Part shown: in pieces, positions 45,601-56,704 of the stretch
Layout: each line of letters opens with the position of its first letter
Numbering within the stretch: the first letter of the stretch is position 1
Assembly (NCBI GenBank): GCA_029255685.2
Contig: CM055311.2
Span: 573,001 to 637,000, forward strand
DNA: 64,000 nt
Direction: 5' to 3'
DNA from: Silene conica
Taxonomy: Eukaryota; Streptophyta; Magnoliopsida; Caryophyllales; Caryophyllaceae
Program-made: the position numbers and the translations under genes
The notes under the pieces: model-generated
The model's database searches: none
What the model was told of the DNA's origin: nothing
What the model saw: the letters and a program-made list of their open reading frames with translations, nothing else

Positions 45601-47671
45601 AACTTAATGACAGCCAAAGATGACAAAAAAGCAGAATATTTACAAGAAGTATTTAATGCATGGAAAGGATGGGAGCAGTGTTGCAAGCGTCCATTGAAAT
45701 GGGATTCTCAAATGGTAAGAAAAAATATGGGAGCAGTTTTTACAAATGACCAAGTATTAGATTGGCCAACTGCAAAAACATCTAAAATACATTGTTTATT
45801 AATGTTTTCGTAGGTATACATTCCAATGTTATTTAAGAAGCACTTCTTTTGTGCTTGCATAAATTTCATTGACCAGACGATTGACTACTTAGACAACAGA
45901 GAGTATGGAGGGGTCTTTACAGAAAATGAGTTCGTGGACATGGCGATGATAACAGTACGTTTCGTGTGGCTTTTGCAATTTCTAAATTTGATATATTTAT
46001 TGCGTGCTCGGTAAAAAAGGTATCTGAAATGTATATTTTGTTGTGATGCAGGCCCATATGTTTGGAACATTTCTGGATGAAAAAGGGTCATGCAAAAGGC
46101 GAAAGGGTTAAGAGTTTTCCAATGAGGAACGTGGAATTCAAGTGGAATTCTACAGATTTGGATGACAATGTCGACTGTGGAGTGTTTCTGATGTTTCACA
46201 TGATATTTTACATCGGCAAGCCTTTTAATTGTGACCTTGGAAATGCCACAACGAGGATTATGTATCGAGCAGAGATATTAGCGATACTTGTTATGAGTGA
46301 GCTGAACACTACAAGAGATAAACTGATGGAAAAAGTTGACGAAATTAGACCTCAAAGAGAAACTTTACTGCCTATGCTTGTTGAGAAGCGTAGGAAAATA
46401 GCTGAAGGGGAAGCAAAGAGTAAGTGACTAGTAAAATTTGTTGTGATACAAATTATTTTTGCTTACATTTTGATGCAAACGGTAAATGATAAATGTTTTG
46501 TTTGCACGAATTGAAAAGCAGGAGTTGAGCAGGAACGTTTATGGTCAACACCGAAAGCGAAGGACCACAACAGCTGTGATGAATATCTGAAGACACCTAT
46601 ATCAGTATTGGGCAGTCGCATGAAGGGGACATCAGATGGCATTGGCTGCACCTTATACTGCGGAGAAGCAGAACCTAATTCCTTACTTCTGTCAAAATTT
46701 ATGAGAAATAATAAAGCACGGTTGTCTTTAATGTTGGGCATGAGGAAGGAAGTGGTTGATTATTGCCTCCTGGACGACTACACATTTGATCAGAGGTAAT
46801 GTAAAACTAAATCTTATCTACTTTAAAAGAAATATAATTTAACATGTATAAAGATGTTAACCACAATATATTTTAACAGTGAACCCGTGGTCGTTTATAA
46901 TGCACAAAAAAGTTTGACGAGGGAGGATATACAAACGTTGCTGCCAACAGTACATCTAAACCCGAATGTCGTGGAATGTTGGGCTGTTCTACTGAACAAT
47001 ATAGCACATACTGAGACCAATTATGTTTTTTGGAATAAATCACATGGTAAGCAGTCAGACCTAATTTCATGTTGTTACTGTGATTTTAAATGTATGTTAC
47101 AGTGATTTAAATTGTATGTTGCTGTGATTGACTAAATATGTTATGGTGAATTTCATGTTGTTAACTTGATTTTAAATGTCTATTACAGTGATTAATTCAG
47201 TATGTTACTGTGATTTATATTGTATGTTACTGTGACTGAAATTGTTTGTTACTGTGATTGACTAGGTATGTTATTGTGAATTTCATGTTGTTGTTACTGT
47301 GATTTAGATTGTATGTTACAGTGATTGAGTCAGTATGTTATTGTGAATTCCTTGTTACTATTACTGTGATTTAAATTGTATCTTACTGTGATTGTAAATG
47401 TCAGGATGATGTCAATGCTCTGGTTGAAACAGAAAGCAATGGTACACAGGTTGATACACAGACTAACAGTCTGTTTCAGAGTTGGGATAAGTTTATAGCT
47501 GAAAACCTGGTGTGCAATATTGAGGCAGACCTGTTTTTTATCCCGCTGTATGATGGAAGACACTTCTTTTGCATGACTGTCGACATGTTAGGAAAGAAGA
47601 TTGATGTACTAGACTGTGTACTTCATGAATCATGGAAGGATAGTACGACGTATAATATTACAAGAGTAGTG
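42693..47671 (+). pseudogene. gene A: transposon-type protein with two tandem Ulp1-like domains
   Basis: Exons inferred from GT-AG borders: 42693-42881 (basic N-terminus, one frameshift in an A-run), 43249-44188, 44280-45151, 45249-45432, 45589-45714, 45814-45954, 46052-46419, 46522-46795, 46880-47046 and 47405-47671. The second exon carries the conserved N-terminal block of transposon-borne Ulp1-type proteins (VVEEIGFEGLLELKITELPK, a DDFKRMFVLY block). A charged acidic linker with 12-bp repeats follows (44850-44926). Protease module 1: HFFCACINFIDQTIDYLD (His/Asp, 45841-45894), DDNVDCGVFLMFHM (Cys, about 46161-46202). Module 2 repeats the architecture: RKEVVDYC (against 45097-45120), then GRHFFCMTVDMLGKKIDVLD (His/Asp), but its Cys exon is lost where the Tekay LTR begins. 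A one-base shift near 46083 and a phase mismatch before exon 10 show decay. The protein resembles C48 SUMO-protease-like proteins of MULE or CACTA elements. Confidence 0.75.
47098..47400 (+). repeat. intronic minisatellite of TGTTACTGTGATT-type units
   Basis: About a dozen imperfect copies of a 20-25-bp unit built on TGTTACTGTGATTTAAATTG, filling most of the intron before exon 10 of gene A. Earlier introns (42950-43080, 45430-45570) carry related TGTTAC-rich sequence. Confidence 0.8.
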
Positions 47672-47789
47672 GTATGTTTCAATAAATCTATATCAAATTT
47701 AAAATACAGATTTTGGGATGGTTTTAGCGCGCAATCGTTTATAAAAAAAAAACTAAGTGTTCGACATGTCGGAAACTATAAAAACTGAG

Positions 47790-48578
47790 CTATAACAAAA
47801 CTGGTCTGGTCCGTTTCCTCTCCACCCTTCCAGTATGCACCAGTCTTAACCTGTCATTCTGCTCCCCAATAAATTGGATCAACGCAGACACAATCAAACA
47901 AATAGAAAGGGTCAACACGAGGTTGAGTAGGTAATATAATCGCAACATGAATAAACAATCGCAATAACTCCTCCAGCTCCTCCACAACCACCACATCTCC
48001 AACACACCCCATCTCCAACACACACCACACCTCCCATGGCCATATCACAAGTCCCATATCACAACACCCTTTTATCACAAGACCCGTTCTCCACAATAAT
48101 CAATCCTCATTCAATCATGTTATATCATACAATAAAGATATATATATGTCATCCAAATACAATGTTCTCATGTCAGATCAAAATTACAACACAGATATTC
48201 CCCTACCTCAAAATCGCAGAAGGAAATGGCAAGTGAGCAACGGCTACTAAAAGTGTTCCACGCGGAAACCACCACCTAAACATAAATAACATAAATAATA
48301 AGGTTCCCTAACCTTGTAATGCGCATGCTTAATAAGACTCCCTAAGTTACGTGATGCAAATACGACTTACTAAATATAGAACTTTCCTTAAAAGGCGCCT
48401 CCCAAATATAGAAACTTCTAGATTAGGTAACTTCCAATCATGGCAACTTTAAATTTGAAATTCAAACTACTCATAAATATTCATTATAAGCATATCAAAA
48501 CTTTCCCATAATACTTATCAATATGCCATATTAATGAAGATATATATTACCATTAATAATACTAATAACACAATCAAC

Positions 48579-48672
<94 letters not shown>

Positions 48673-49939
48673 CCGAAGTACCCAAAACAGCCCCCAACAC
48701 CCGTGTAAGCAACCCGTAAACCACCGCCTTCCTAGCCACCGTACCACGCTCTACTACCACCGCCAACCACCGACACACACCCCTGGACTTCCTTCCACCA
48801 CCACGACCACCGGCCACCTGACCGACCCTCACCGGTGATCTGAACCAGAGCCCTGATCAGGCCTGGTTCCTCACCCACGACTCTGACCACCCTACTTTAA
48901 CCCTCTCCTCGACACCAACCCCGCCATGACTACCACCAGCCGTGACCACCCAGACCATCTCCAGACTCCAAACTCCAGACACGGTGGTGACATTGCACTG
49001 ACCTCCCCCGAGTCATCAATGCCACCACTCCCAAACACCCCTGTACACGTTCCAAAACAACCAGACCTGGACTAAGACAGACACACCTCTCGACCACCCT
49101 TGTCAAACTGCCCTGTACCACCACGATCTGACACCGCCGAGCCCTGAGACTACCACCACGAGAACCCCCTTACAACCACCAGTGTCATGACTCAAAAACC
49201 CATAACAACAAACTACATGAACAGATCTAAAACCGACTCCAAAACACCTCTGAACCAACCCCCTGTTTGAGACCGTTTCACACCCCTTCCCTGACACCAT
49301 TTTTGACACCTTCGACATGTACTGAGACAACCAACGACACGACAACTATGGACACATATAATCACTCTATATCATAGAATAAATAAACGTGAAAATAACA
49401 ATAAGAAAACGTGTATGCATCCCTCTAAACCGATGGTAAAACTACGTGCTTAAACTGCATTTAAAACAAATGAGGTGACCATACCAGATTCTTGACCACT
49501 TCGAGCAACCCTAGGACCACCCTCTACCACCGTGAGCAAGTTGTTCCTCTTCTCCAAACTGTCGGCTAGGGTTTTGTGAAGTCAGAGTTGTGTTTGGTTA
49601 GGGTTTAGTGCACAGAATCCCATGGTATATATAAGGCGGCTGAGACATAGTTGCTGGTTATTTTGAATTTCCGTGTGGGCTTGGTCTGTTGTCACGCCAA
49701 TCGAGGCCCAGTGTAGGGTGACAACAGGTCCCAAGTTCGAACCACACTATCACCATGCCACATACATTGCTATTAGGTGCTTAGGTCCCCAACTCGAATC
49801 CCACAGTAGTACGAAAATCACCCAACAAAACGAGTATGCACAAGCTTATAAAACGACTATCTAATCACAATAACTCATCGCTCGATCATAAATAACCCAC
49901 GAAACCACTATTTTAAATAATAAAATTCGGGTTATTACA
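47790..49939 (-). repeat. chromovirus (Tekay-like) 3' LTR
   Basis: The minus-strand start is TGTAATAACCCGAATTTTAT at 49939, preceded in element orientation by a purine tract (plus-strand CTTCCCCCCTTAAAA, 49942-49956). A promoter-like TATATATACCATG box lies at 49637-49625 on the minus strand. The left (outer) edge, around 47790, is where gene A sequence stops and is not exactly defined. About 2.15 kb, with the same layout as 2728-4963. No gene inside; frames at 48578-49345 come from microsatellite and CCACCA-rich DNA. Confidence 0.72.
48581..48670 (+). repeat. TAA microsatellite
   Basis: About 30 uninterrupted TAA units within the LTR; likely length-variable between individuals. Confidence 0.97.
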
Positions 49940-50075
49940 GTCTTCCCCCCTTAAAATGAAGTTCACCCACTCCTAAAGTCGGCACATAACTCTCAACATG
50001 CTAAAACATGTTAAAATATATGGAATGTTACATTCTACCCCACTAAAAGAAAAAGTTACGTCCTCGTAACTTACC

Positions 50076-51628
50076 TCAAACGAATAGCTGCGGATAACGC
50101 TCCTTCATGGACGCCTCAGACTCCCAAGTAGCTTCCTCCGTGTTATGATTGGTCCATAAGACCTTTACTAACACCGTCTCGCCATTCCGCGTCTTTTGAA
50201 CCTTCCTATCCAGAATCTCCTTCGGAAGCTCAACATAAGTAAGTTGCTCATCTACCTCAATCACCTCATGGCTCAACACATGTGAGGGATCACTCAAATA
50301 CTTCCTTAACTAGGATACATGGAACACATTATGGACCCGGGAGAGAGCTGATGGTAAAGCTAATCGATATGCCACCTCACCAACCCTGTCCAAAATCTCA
50401 AATGGTCCAATAAACTTTTGACTCAATTTACCTCGCTTTCCGAACCTCATTACACCCTTCATAGGAGATACCTTAAGTAATACCTTCTCGCCCACCTCAA
50501 AGGAAATGTCACTTCTCTTGAGGTCTGTCCTGAGCGGCCCTCATTCTCTGTCGAATTACCTGAACTTTTTCAACCATCTCCTGAATCATTTCCGGACCCA
50601 AAACCACAGCGTCAGCTCGATCATCCCAGCACACAGGACTCCGGCACTTCCTCCCGTACAATGCTTCAAATGGAGCCATATCAATACTGGCGTGGTAGCT
50701 ATTATTATAAGAGAACTCTATCAACCCCAGTCGGTCTTCCCATGATCCCCCGAATTCCAACACGCAAGCTCTCAACATATCCTCCAGGGTTTGGATAGTC
50801 CTCTCGGTCTGGCATCCGTAGCTGGATGAAAAGCCGTACTCATCTTTAACTGTGTGCCCAACGCGGCTTGCAGCTCCTGCCAAAATCTGGAGATAAATCT
50901 CGAGTCGCGATCAGAAACAATATCCTTAGGAACTCCATGCAACTTGACCACGTTCTGCACATAGGACCTTGCCAATTCAGCCTTACTCCAGGTATCCTTC
51001 ATTGGAATGAAATGAGCGGACTTGGTCAATCTATCCACGATTACCCAGATCATATTGTTGCCCTTCTGAGTGCGAGGTAACCCCACAATGAAATCCATAG
51101 AAATACTCTCCCACTTCCATTCAGGTACATCCAGCGGTTGGATCTTCCCCTGTGGTCTCTTGTGCTCACCTTTTACCCTCTGACATGTCAAACATCGCGA
51201 TACGAACTCGGCCACTTCCTTTTTCATATTAGGCCACCAAAAGGTCTTCTTGAGGTCTTTGTATAGCTTATCGCCCCCTGGGTGAACAGAATAAGGCGTA
51301 GCGTGAGCTTCAGTTAAGATTTTCTTTTTCAATTCGACATCGTCTAGAACACACCATCTCCCACTGAATCTCAGGCTACCATCATCATGGACACTGAATT
51401 TGGATTCGGTCCCTCTATCACTACCTTCGATCATCCCTCGCCACTTCTGAATCCTTAAATCTCCTTTCTGCAACTCCCTGATTTCACCATACAATTCTGG
51501 TTCTACCGTTAGATCGCTAAGAGTATCCCCTTTTCGAATCATGTAAATCCCCATTTCTCCCAACTCACTGAGCAGTCTTACCCTTGATCTGGCACAAATC
51601 AAGGCATGAACAGATTTCCTACTCAAGG
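50076..51628 (-). pseudogene. chromovirus pol C-terminal part: integrase with chromodomain
   Basis: Reads down from 51628, where the RNase H/integrase linker is cut at LSRKS by the TRIM. Integrase zinc finger: HPGGDKLYKDLKKTFWWPNM and CLTCQRVKGEHK (51290-51165). Core: SMDFIVGLPRTQKGNN with first Asp (about 51095) and DIVSDRDSRFISRFW with second Asp (about 50925). The third catalytic segment is damaged by a frameshift near 50820. The GPY/F-type module KFIGPFEILDRVGEVAYRL follows (about 50430). A TAG (about 50310) precedes a chromodomain (EVIEVDEQLTYVELPKEILD..., ATWESEASMKERYP, 50262-50085). An integrase C-terminal chromodomain defines chromoviruses; Tekay is my best lineage guess. The upstream RT, protease and gag are absent, so it is dead. 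Confidence 0.85.
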
Positions 51629-52247
51629 TGTAACACCCCGACCCGCCACCGTCGTAACACAGACCCAATAAGATGAGTGTGCACTTTTGGGCCCGTTAAT
51701 TGTCCTCACTTAAGCCCAAAAGCACAAGGCCTTGTTACTATGTGGTGGGTGGAAGCTATTATAAATATATCACAATCCTCACATTCTACCGATGTGGGAC
51801 AAATCTCCTCTCATACTCATGGGGTGTTACAAACTCCCCCACTTAAAGAACACAACGTCCTCGTTGTGCCTCAAACTTGACCACAACCAGGGCCAGAATC
51901 CTCCCCCGCTAGGTGTGTGACCCGGGTACTCCCGACCACAGGCTCACCACACGGTCGCAGGGTCGCTCTGATACCATTTGTAACAACCCGACCCACCACC
52001 GTCGTAACACGCACCCAATAAGATGGGATGTGTACCTTTTGGGCCAAATACTTGTCCTCACTTAAGCCCAAAAGCACAAGGCCTTGTTACTAAGTGGTAG
52101 GTGGAAGTTATTATAAACATATCACAAGCCTCACATTCTTCCGATGTGGGACAACTTTTTCTCTCATACTCTTGGGGTGTTACAAACTCCCCCACTCAAA
52201 GAACACAACGTCCTCGTTGTGCCTCAAAATTTGTCCCGGGTGTTACA
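51629..52247 (-). mobile_element. tandem TRIM (two terminal repeats plus a partial third unit)
   Basis: Terminal repeats at 51629-51831 (203 bp) and 51979-52184 (206 bp), each with TGTAACA and TGTTACA edges. Between them the interior carries GCTCTGATACCA (51965-51976, minus-strand primer site) and the purine tract complement AACTCCCCCACTT (51832-51844). After the second repeat a further purine-tract interior piece (52185-52233) and a stub ending TGTTACA (52247) follow. So the order is LTR-interior-LTR-interior piece, a tandem array. The flanks share no 5-bp duplication: the left flank is chromovirus pol, the right a MULE. It is related to the TRIM at 8093. Confidence 0.88.
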
Positions 52248-52370
52248 GTTTATGGTCAGGGGGGAGTGTACTTGGATTATCCAGCAGCACTAACACTATT
52301 TTGTGAGAGTGTAATTCATATTTTTGCACCTCCCTTCATCTTTCTTACTTTAATTGCACCACATATGCAG

Positions 52371-54648
52371 GTATCGTAGTAGAGCAGCCTGTAGAGCAGC
52401 CTGTAGAGCAGCCACAGCCAGAGGACGAGGAGGCAGCAGAAGGTTCTTCAAGCAACACGAATCGGATTTTTGAGTGTGCCATCCATCTTAAGCCTGTTAT
52501 TGGTATGCTGTTCGATACGCTTGACTTGGGTGTTGAGTTTTTTGAGACATATGCTAAAGAATGTGGATTTGTTACTAGGTTAAGCTCCCAAAAGTCTAAA
52601 AATGGTGTCATTACCCATAAGAAATGCGTCTGTAATAAGGCTGGAGTATGTCAACCCCAAGGGAAAAATCACCGGAGGCAAGGGACTAGGATAAAATGTC
52701 CTTCTTGTATTAAGTTTAAGCGAATTATGAATGAAGGTCCTGATATTGGTAAATACCAAATTTATGATTTTCATGAAGGTCATAATCATATGCCACAAAC
52801 ACCTACAACAATGGTACATTTGACCCAAACAAGGGAATTAAGTATATTTCACAAGAAAATGATAATTGATAACTCCAAAAATAACATTGGACCAGTTAAG
52901 TCTTATAGGTTATTTAAGGAGTATGTTAGGGGTTACAAGAATGTGGGTGCGTCATTGGAAGATTTTAAGAATTTTTCAAGAGATATAAAAAATTATTTGT
53001 CTGAGGGGGATGCTCAAATGCTTATTGAGCATTTTATGAAGACCAAACACATGTGTCCCTCATTTTACTTTGATTTTGAGGTTGATGATTTAGGTCGATT
53101 GTCACACGTATTTTGGGCTGACCCTATTAGCATTAAAAACTATTTGATCTTTGGAGACATCACCTCTTTCGATACCACCTTTAGAAAAAATAAATATAGG
53201 ATCATTTTTGCACCTTTCACGGGGGTGGATAATCATAAGAGGTGTGTGAAATTTGGGGCTGGACTTCTTTTAATGAGAGTAAGGAATCATTTGCATGGCT
53301 TTTTACTAGATTTGTAGAGGCGATGGGTGGTCATCATCCCGTTTGTGTGATTACGGATGAAGATTTGGGTATAGAGGAAGGAATGAATATTGCATGGGGA
53401 GAAAAAGTGCAACATAGATATTGCATGTGGCATATCTTAAAAAAACTTCCTGAGAAAGTAGTACCTTTAGTTTGTAAAGATACCGAGTTTTTGAAAGAGA
53501 TAAACCGGTGTGTCTGGAGTGACGATTTGGAGCCGGCTGAATTTGAGGAAAGATGGACATAAATAGTTGAGGCTCATGGGTTGTCGGATAATGAGTGGCT
53601 TACGGATAAGTTTAAGATTAGAGATAGGTGGATTCCAGCTTATTTCCGCGACCTATGTTTAGGAGGTCTGATGAGAACCACCTCGAGGTCCGAGTCAGAA
53701 AACCACTTTTTCAGCAACTTCACTAATCCTAATTTAACCCTAGTTGAGTTTTGGATGAGGTTTGAGAGTGCGATGGATGCACAAAGATGGACTCAATCGA
53801 AACTCATTGCACAATCAAAGAACTCATTCCCCCACTTGTTGACTAAAGTAGCCCTAGAAAAGAATGCATCAGAATTCTACACTCCAACAATCTTCCGTGA
53901 GTTTCAAAAGGAAGTCGAAGCAGCTTACTTCTCATGTGGTGTTGGGGATAAAGAAAAAGATCCAACCCTTCCAATTGTATACATAGAGATCATATATCAT
54001 GCCACTAAGAAAACGTATAAGGTTGGTTTTGGTCAGGATGATTCTGCAACAGTGTGCACTTGCAAGAAGTTTGAACGACATGGAATACTTTGTCGACATG
54101 CTCTGTGTGTCCTTAAAGATCGGGGAATTCAGAAAGTTCCAAGTGACTTCCTACTTAGTCGGTGGAGCAAACTAGCAACCTGCAAACCAATCGTCGGCCC
54201 TAATGGCCAGTTGCTTGCTGACTGTACATCAATGGATGTACAGAAAAACAAAGTAGGAGAGTTATGGTCAGAGTTGTTTGGTTGCGTGGCACTTGTTGAA
54301 CAAAGTCCGGTGCATTGTGATGAGTTGCTTGGGATTTTGCGTGAGTTCAAGGAAAGGGTCAAAATTGCGCCTGATGAAAGTGGCAGCAATATTGGTAGTG
54401 CAAAGGGAAAGGACAAGAATGCTGAAATTGGGATGCTTTTAGGAACAAGCAGGCCTACTGAAATTACTGTTTTGCCTCCAAGACAGTGCAAAAATAAAGG
54501 TTCAGGGAAAAGGATGATCTCACAGAGAGAACGAGCAGGGGAAGTGAAGAAGAAATCACTAAGAAAATGCAGGGCTTGTGGGGAGATGGCGAACCATGAC
54601 AGCAGGAATTGTGACCGAAGGACAACCGAGGATGAGCAGACACAATAG
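52371..54648 (+). pseudogene. FAR1/FRS-type MULE transposase
   Basis: The coding exon begins after an acceptor at 52370 (ACATATGCAG). An acidic start with a thrice repeated EQPV is followed by a FAR1 DNA-binding domain (VEFFETYAKECGFVTRLSSQ through CPSCIKFKR and HNH). DDE core: first Asp in GDITSFDTTFRKNKYR (about 53154-53200), second in CVITDEDLGIE (about 53345). The WH motif lies in HRYCMWHILKKLPEKV (about 53410-53460), with a candidate Glu in RTTSRSESENHFF (about 53690). SWIM zinc finger CTCKKFERHGILCRHALCVL (about 54058-54117) and a C-terminal knuckle CRACGEMANHDSRNC. Lesions: one frameshift near 53275 and an in-frame TAA at 53560-53562; otherwise full length (about 750 codons). It is convergent with gene B, the arrangement seen in the MULE at 6.6-14.8 kb. 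Confidence 0.88.
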
Positions 54649-55164
54649 GTAAGCAGTGACTAAATAGATCGAGCTATTCTTCTTGTTTTAGTCTCATTTG
54701 TTGGGTAAAAAATGGCTTACACTTCGTTATTACTACATTCTGGATTCATCTCCCCGTTTTTCAAACACCAGCAACATTAATTCTGCTTCTGTATTACTTT
54801 GCTTTCTAGTGAATGCATCTTTGAGGTATTACTATTAACTTGTTATGGTTTGATAGCATAGTGTTTGAGTTTTTTTTTTCAGATTCCTACATACCGTGTT
54901 TTTGGTAGGGTCTTCAATCTCGTCTTTGTGTTTCTGTTTGCGTCAAATTAGTTTGAGGGACATTTGATGTTGCTCAACATTTAACTAGTTTCTTTTTTAA
55001 AGTCTTGCAGGACCATATTACCAGTAACTGTTTTGGACAAAGAGGGCTGTCACAATTTTGTTCGGAGCGTGGATTGGCGGTCTCGTACTCTCGGATGACT
55101 AATATATTAGAATTATTTAGGGCTGTAATTAATTTTCTTTCGACATTTTAGCAAGGTGTGCAAC
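54649..55164. other. 3' flank of the FAR1-type gene
   Basis: Starts GTAAGC after the stop, so an intron or 3' UTR is likely. T-rich sequence with no further domain seen. Confidence 0.5.
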
Positions 55165-55712
55165 TTAGCTATCTAATCGACATTTACGTTTGTATTGACT
55201 TTTTACGTTATCTAAATTTATTACTGCTGCTTGCTTATATTTATTTACTGCTTGGTTAATTTTATTACCTTGTGGATAAACTTCTTCATTATAAATAATG
55301 AAAACACACTCGAAGGGTGGGAAGTGTGGGAAGTTTTTGACTCTTTTCGCTGTCAACGGATGTCGAACTTTGATTTTTCCCGGGTTCAACTCCTCAGCCA
55401 TGACCATCCACGGTGATTGATCACTGCCGTCTCTTGTCGCTATCTTGAGATGGTAGTGATCAGTCACCCTGGATGGTCATAGCTGAGGAGTTGCACTCGG
55501 GAAAAATCAAAGTTCGACATCCGTTGATAGCGAAAAGAGTCAAAAACTTCCCACCCTTCCCACCCTTTGAGTGTGTTTTCATTGTTTATGGCTAAGATGT
55601 TTATCAACAAGGTAATAAATTTAAGTAAGCAGTAAATAAATATAAGCAAGCAAGCAATAAATTTAGATAACGTAAAAAGTCAATACAAACGTAAATGTCG
55701 ATTAGGTAGCTA
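55165..55712. repeat. 548-bp fold-back (inverted repeat with 13-nt loop)
   Basis: The left arm 55165-55433 and right arm 55447-55712 are inverted copies, with scattered mismatches. Both arms encode the same 61-codon frame, one per strand (55231-55416 and 55464-55649), as expected of a palindrome. The centre GCCGTCTC...GAGATGGT surrounds the short loop. Transcripts across it from either side would fold into a long hairpin. It lies between the convergent FAR1-type gene and gene B. Confidence 0.93.
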
Positions 55713-55750
55713 ACTGTGATATTCAATAAATAGCATGCTTTTGGTCACGT

Positions 55751-56235
55751 TTATTTCATGCACGTAGACAGACATATCATGCACGTGGAACAATTTTTAA
55801 TGCACGTAGACAGATATTTCATGTAATGGTCCAATGTAATAACCCACTTCCTAGTATTTGTTTACTAGTGGGCCTTATTATCTTTTTTTAATTGGGCTCA
55901 TAGGCCTGTTTGTTTAATTATATAAAGTGTGACTTTATTTGGGCTCATAGGCATGAAATAAAGTCATGACTTTATTGGGCTCATAGTTTGACCCGTAGAT
56001 TGGCCAACTCTAGAGTAGGACCAACTCGATTTTATGTAGTGGTCCAATGTGATAACCCACTTCCTGGTCTTAATGGTTACTAGTGGGCCTTCTTAACTTT
56101 TTTTATTGGGCTCATAGGCCTGTTTGTTTAGTTATTAAAAGTTACGGGTAGTGTGAATAAATGACTTTATTTCATGCACGTATACAGACATATCATGCAC
56201 GTGGAACAATTTTTAATGCACGTAGACAGATATTT
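55751..56235 (+). repeat. nested direct repeats (possible small retroelement)
   Basis: A 69-bp sequence with three GCACGTRGACAGA/GCACGTGGAAC units occurs at 55751-55819 and again at 56167-56235. Between them a second pair of direct repeats (55821-55935 and 56034-56146, about 115 bp, with TGGTCCAATGT and ACCCACTTCCT) is separated by about 100 bp. Two direct repeats around a tiny interior could be a TRIM with decayed ends, placed inside an older duplication. No primer-binding site seen. Confidence 0.55.
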
Positions 56236-56704
56236 GAGCTTTTCTGCTCAAATTCGTTTATCTCATCATTTTCATTGCCTCGTGACATGTTTTTTTTCCC
56301 CAAAATCTATTATACATTCAGAATTAGTACAGTTATGTACAAAAAATCTAATATCCACTCTCAAGACTTGGTAGTGTATTAAATATTCTAGAATAAATTA
56401 TGTACCAAGAATCTAATATGCACTCTCAAGACTTGATGGTTTACTTCCTTTGCACCTCACTCGAAAAAAACATTGCAGAAAATGCTTGGCTTAGGATTTC
56501 GAATATTGGATTAAGTCATCTGCCACTCCCTTTGCACATCACTAGACTCAAGTGTTTAGAAAATAACACCTAGTGATAATCCTACAAAAAAAGGGGGGGG
56601 GGGGAATACCGTTACGTAAAATTCACCTGAGACGGAAACTAATGAAAAGAAGAATAAAATTAGGCAAAATTTAAATTAGGCATTCGAAAGATCTTGATAT
56701 TTAC
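56236..56704. other. downstream flank of gene B
   Basis: Contains a run of 11 G (about 56593-56604). No gene recognised; further small 3' exons of gene B cannot be excluded. Confidence 0.5.

Noticed and set aside
47098-47400. CRISPR-like repeat array
   Set aside because: Irregular short repeats without unique spacers, in an intron of a plant gene.
48534-48832. Poly-Asn (+) and poly-Leu (-) frames
   Set aside because: Direct translations of the TAA microsatellite within an LTR.
55231-55649. Two similar 61-codon proteins on opposite strands
   Set aside because: They are the two arms of one palindrome, not two genes.
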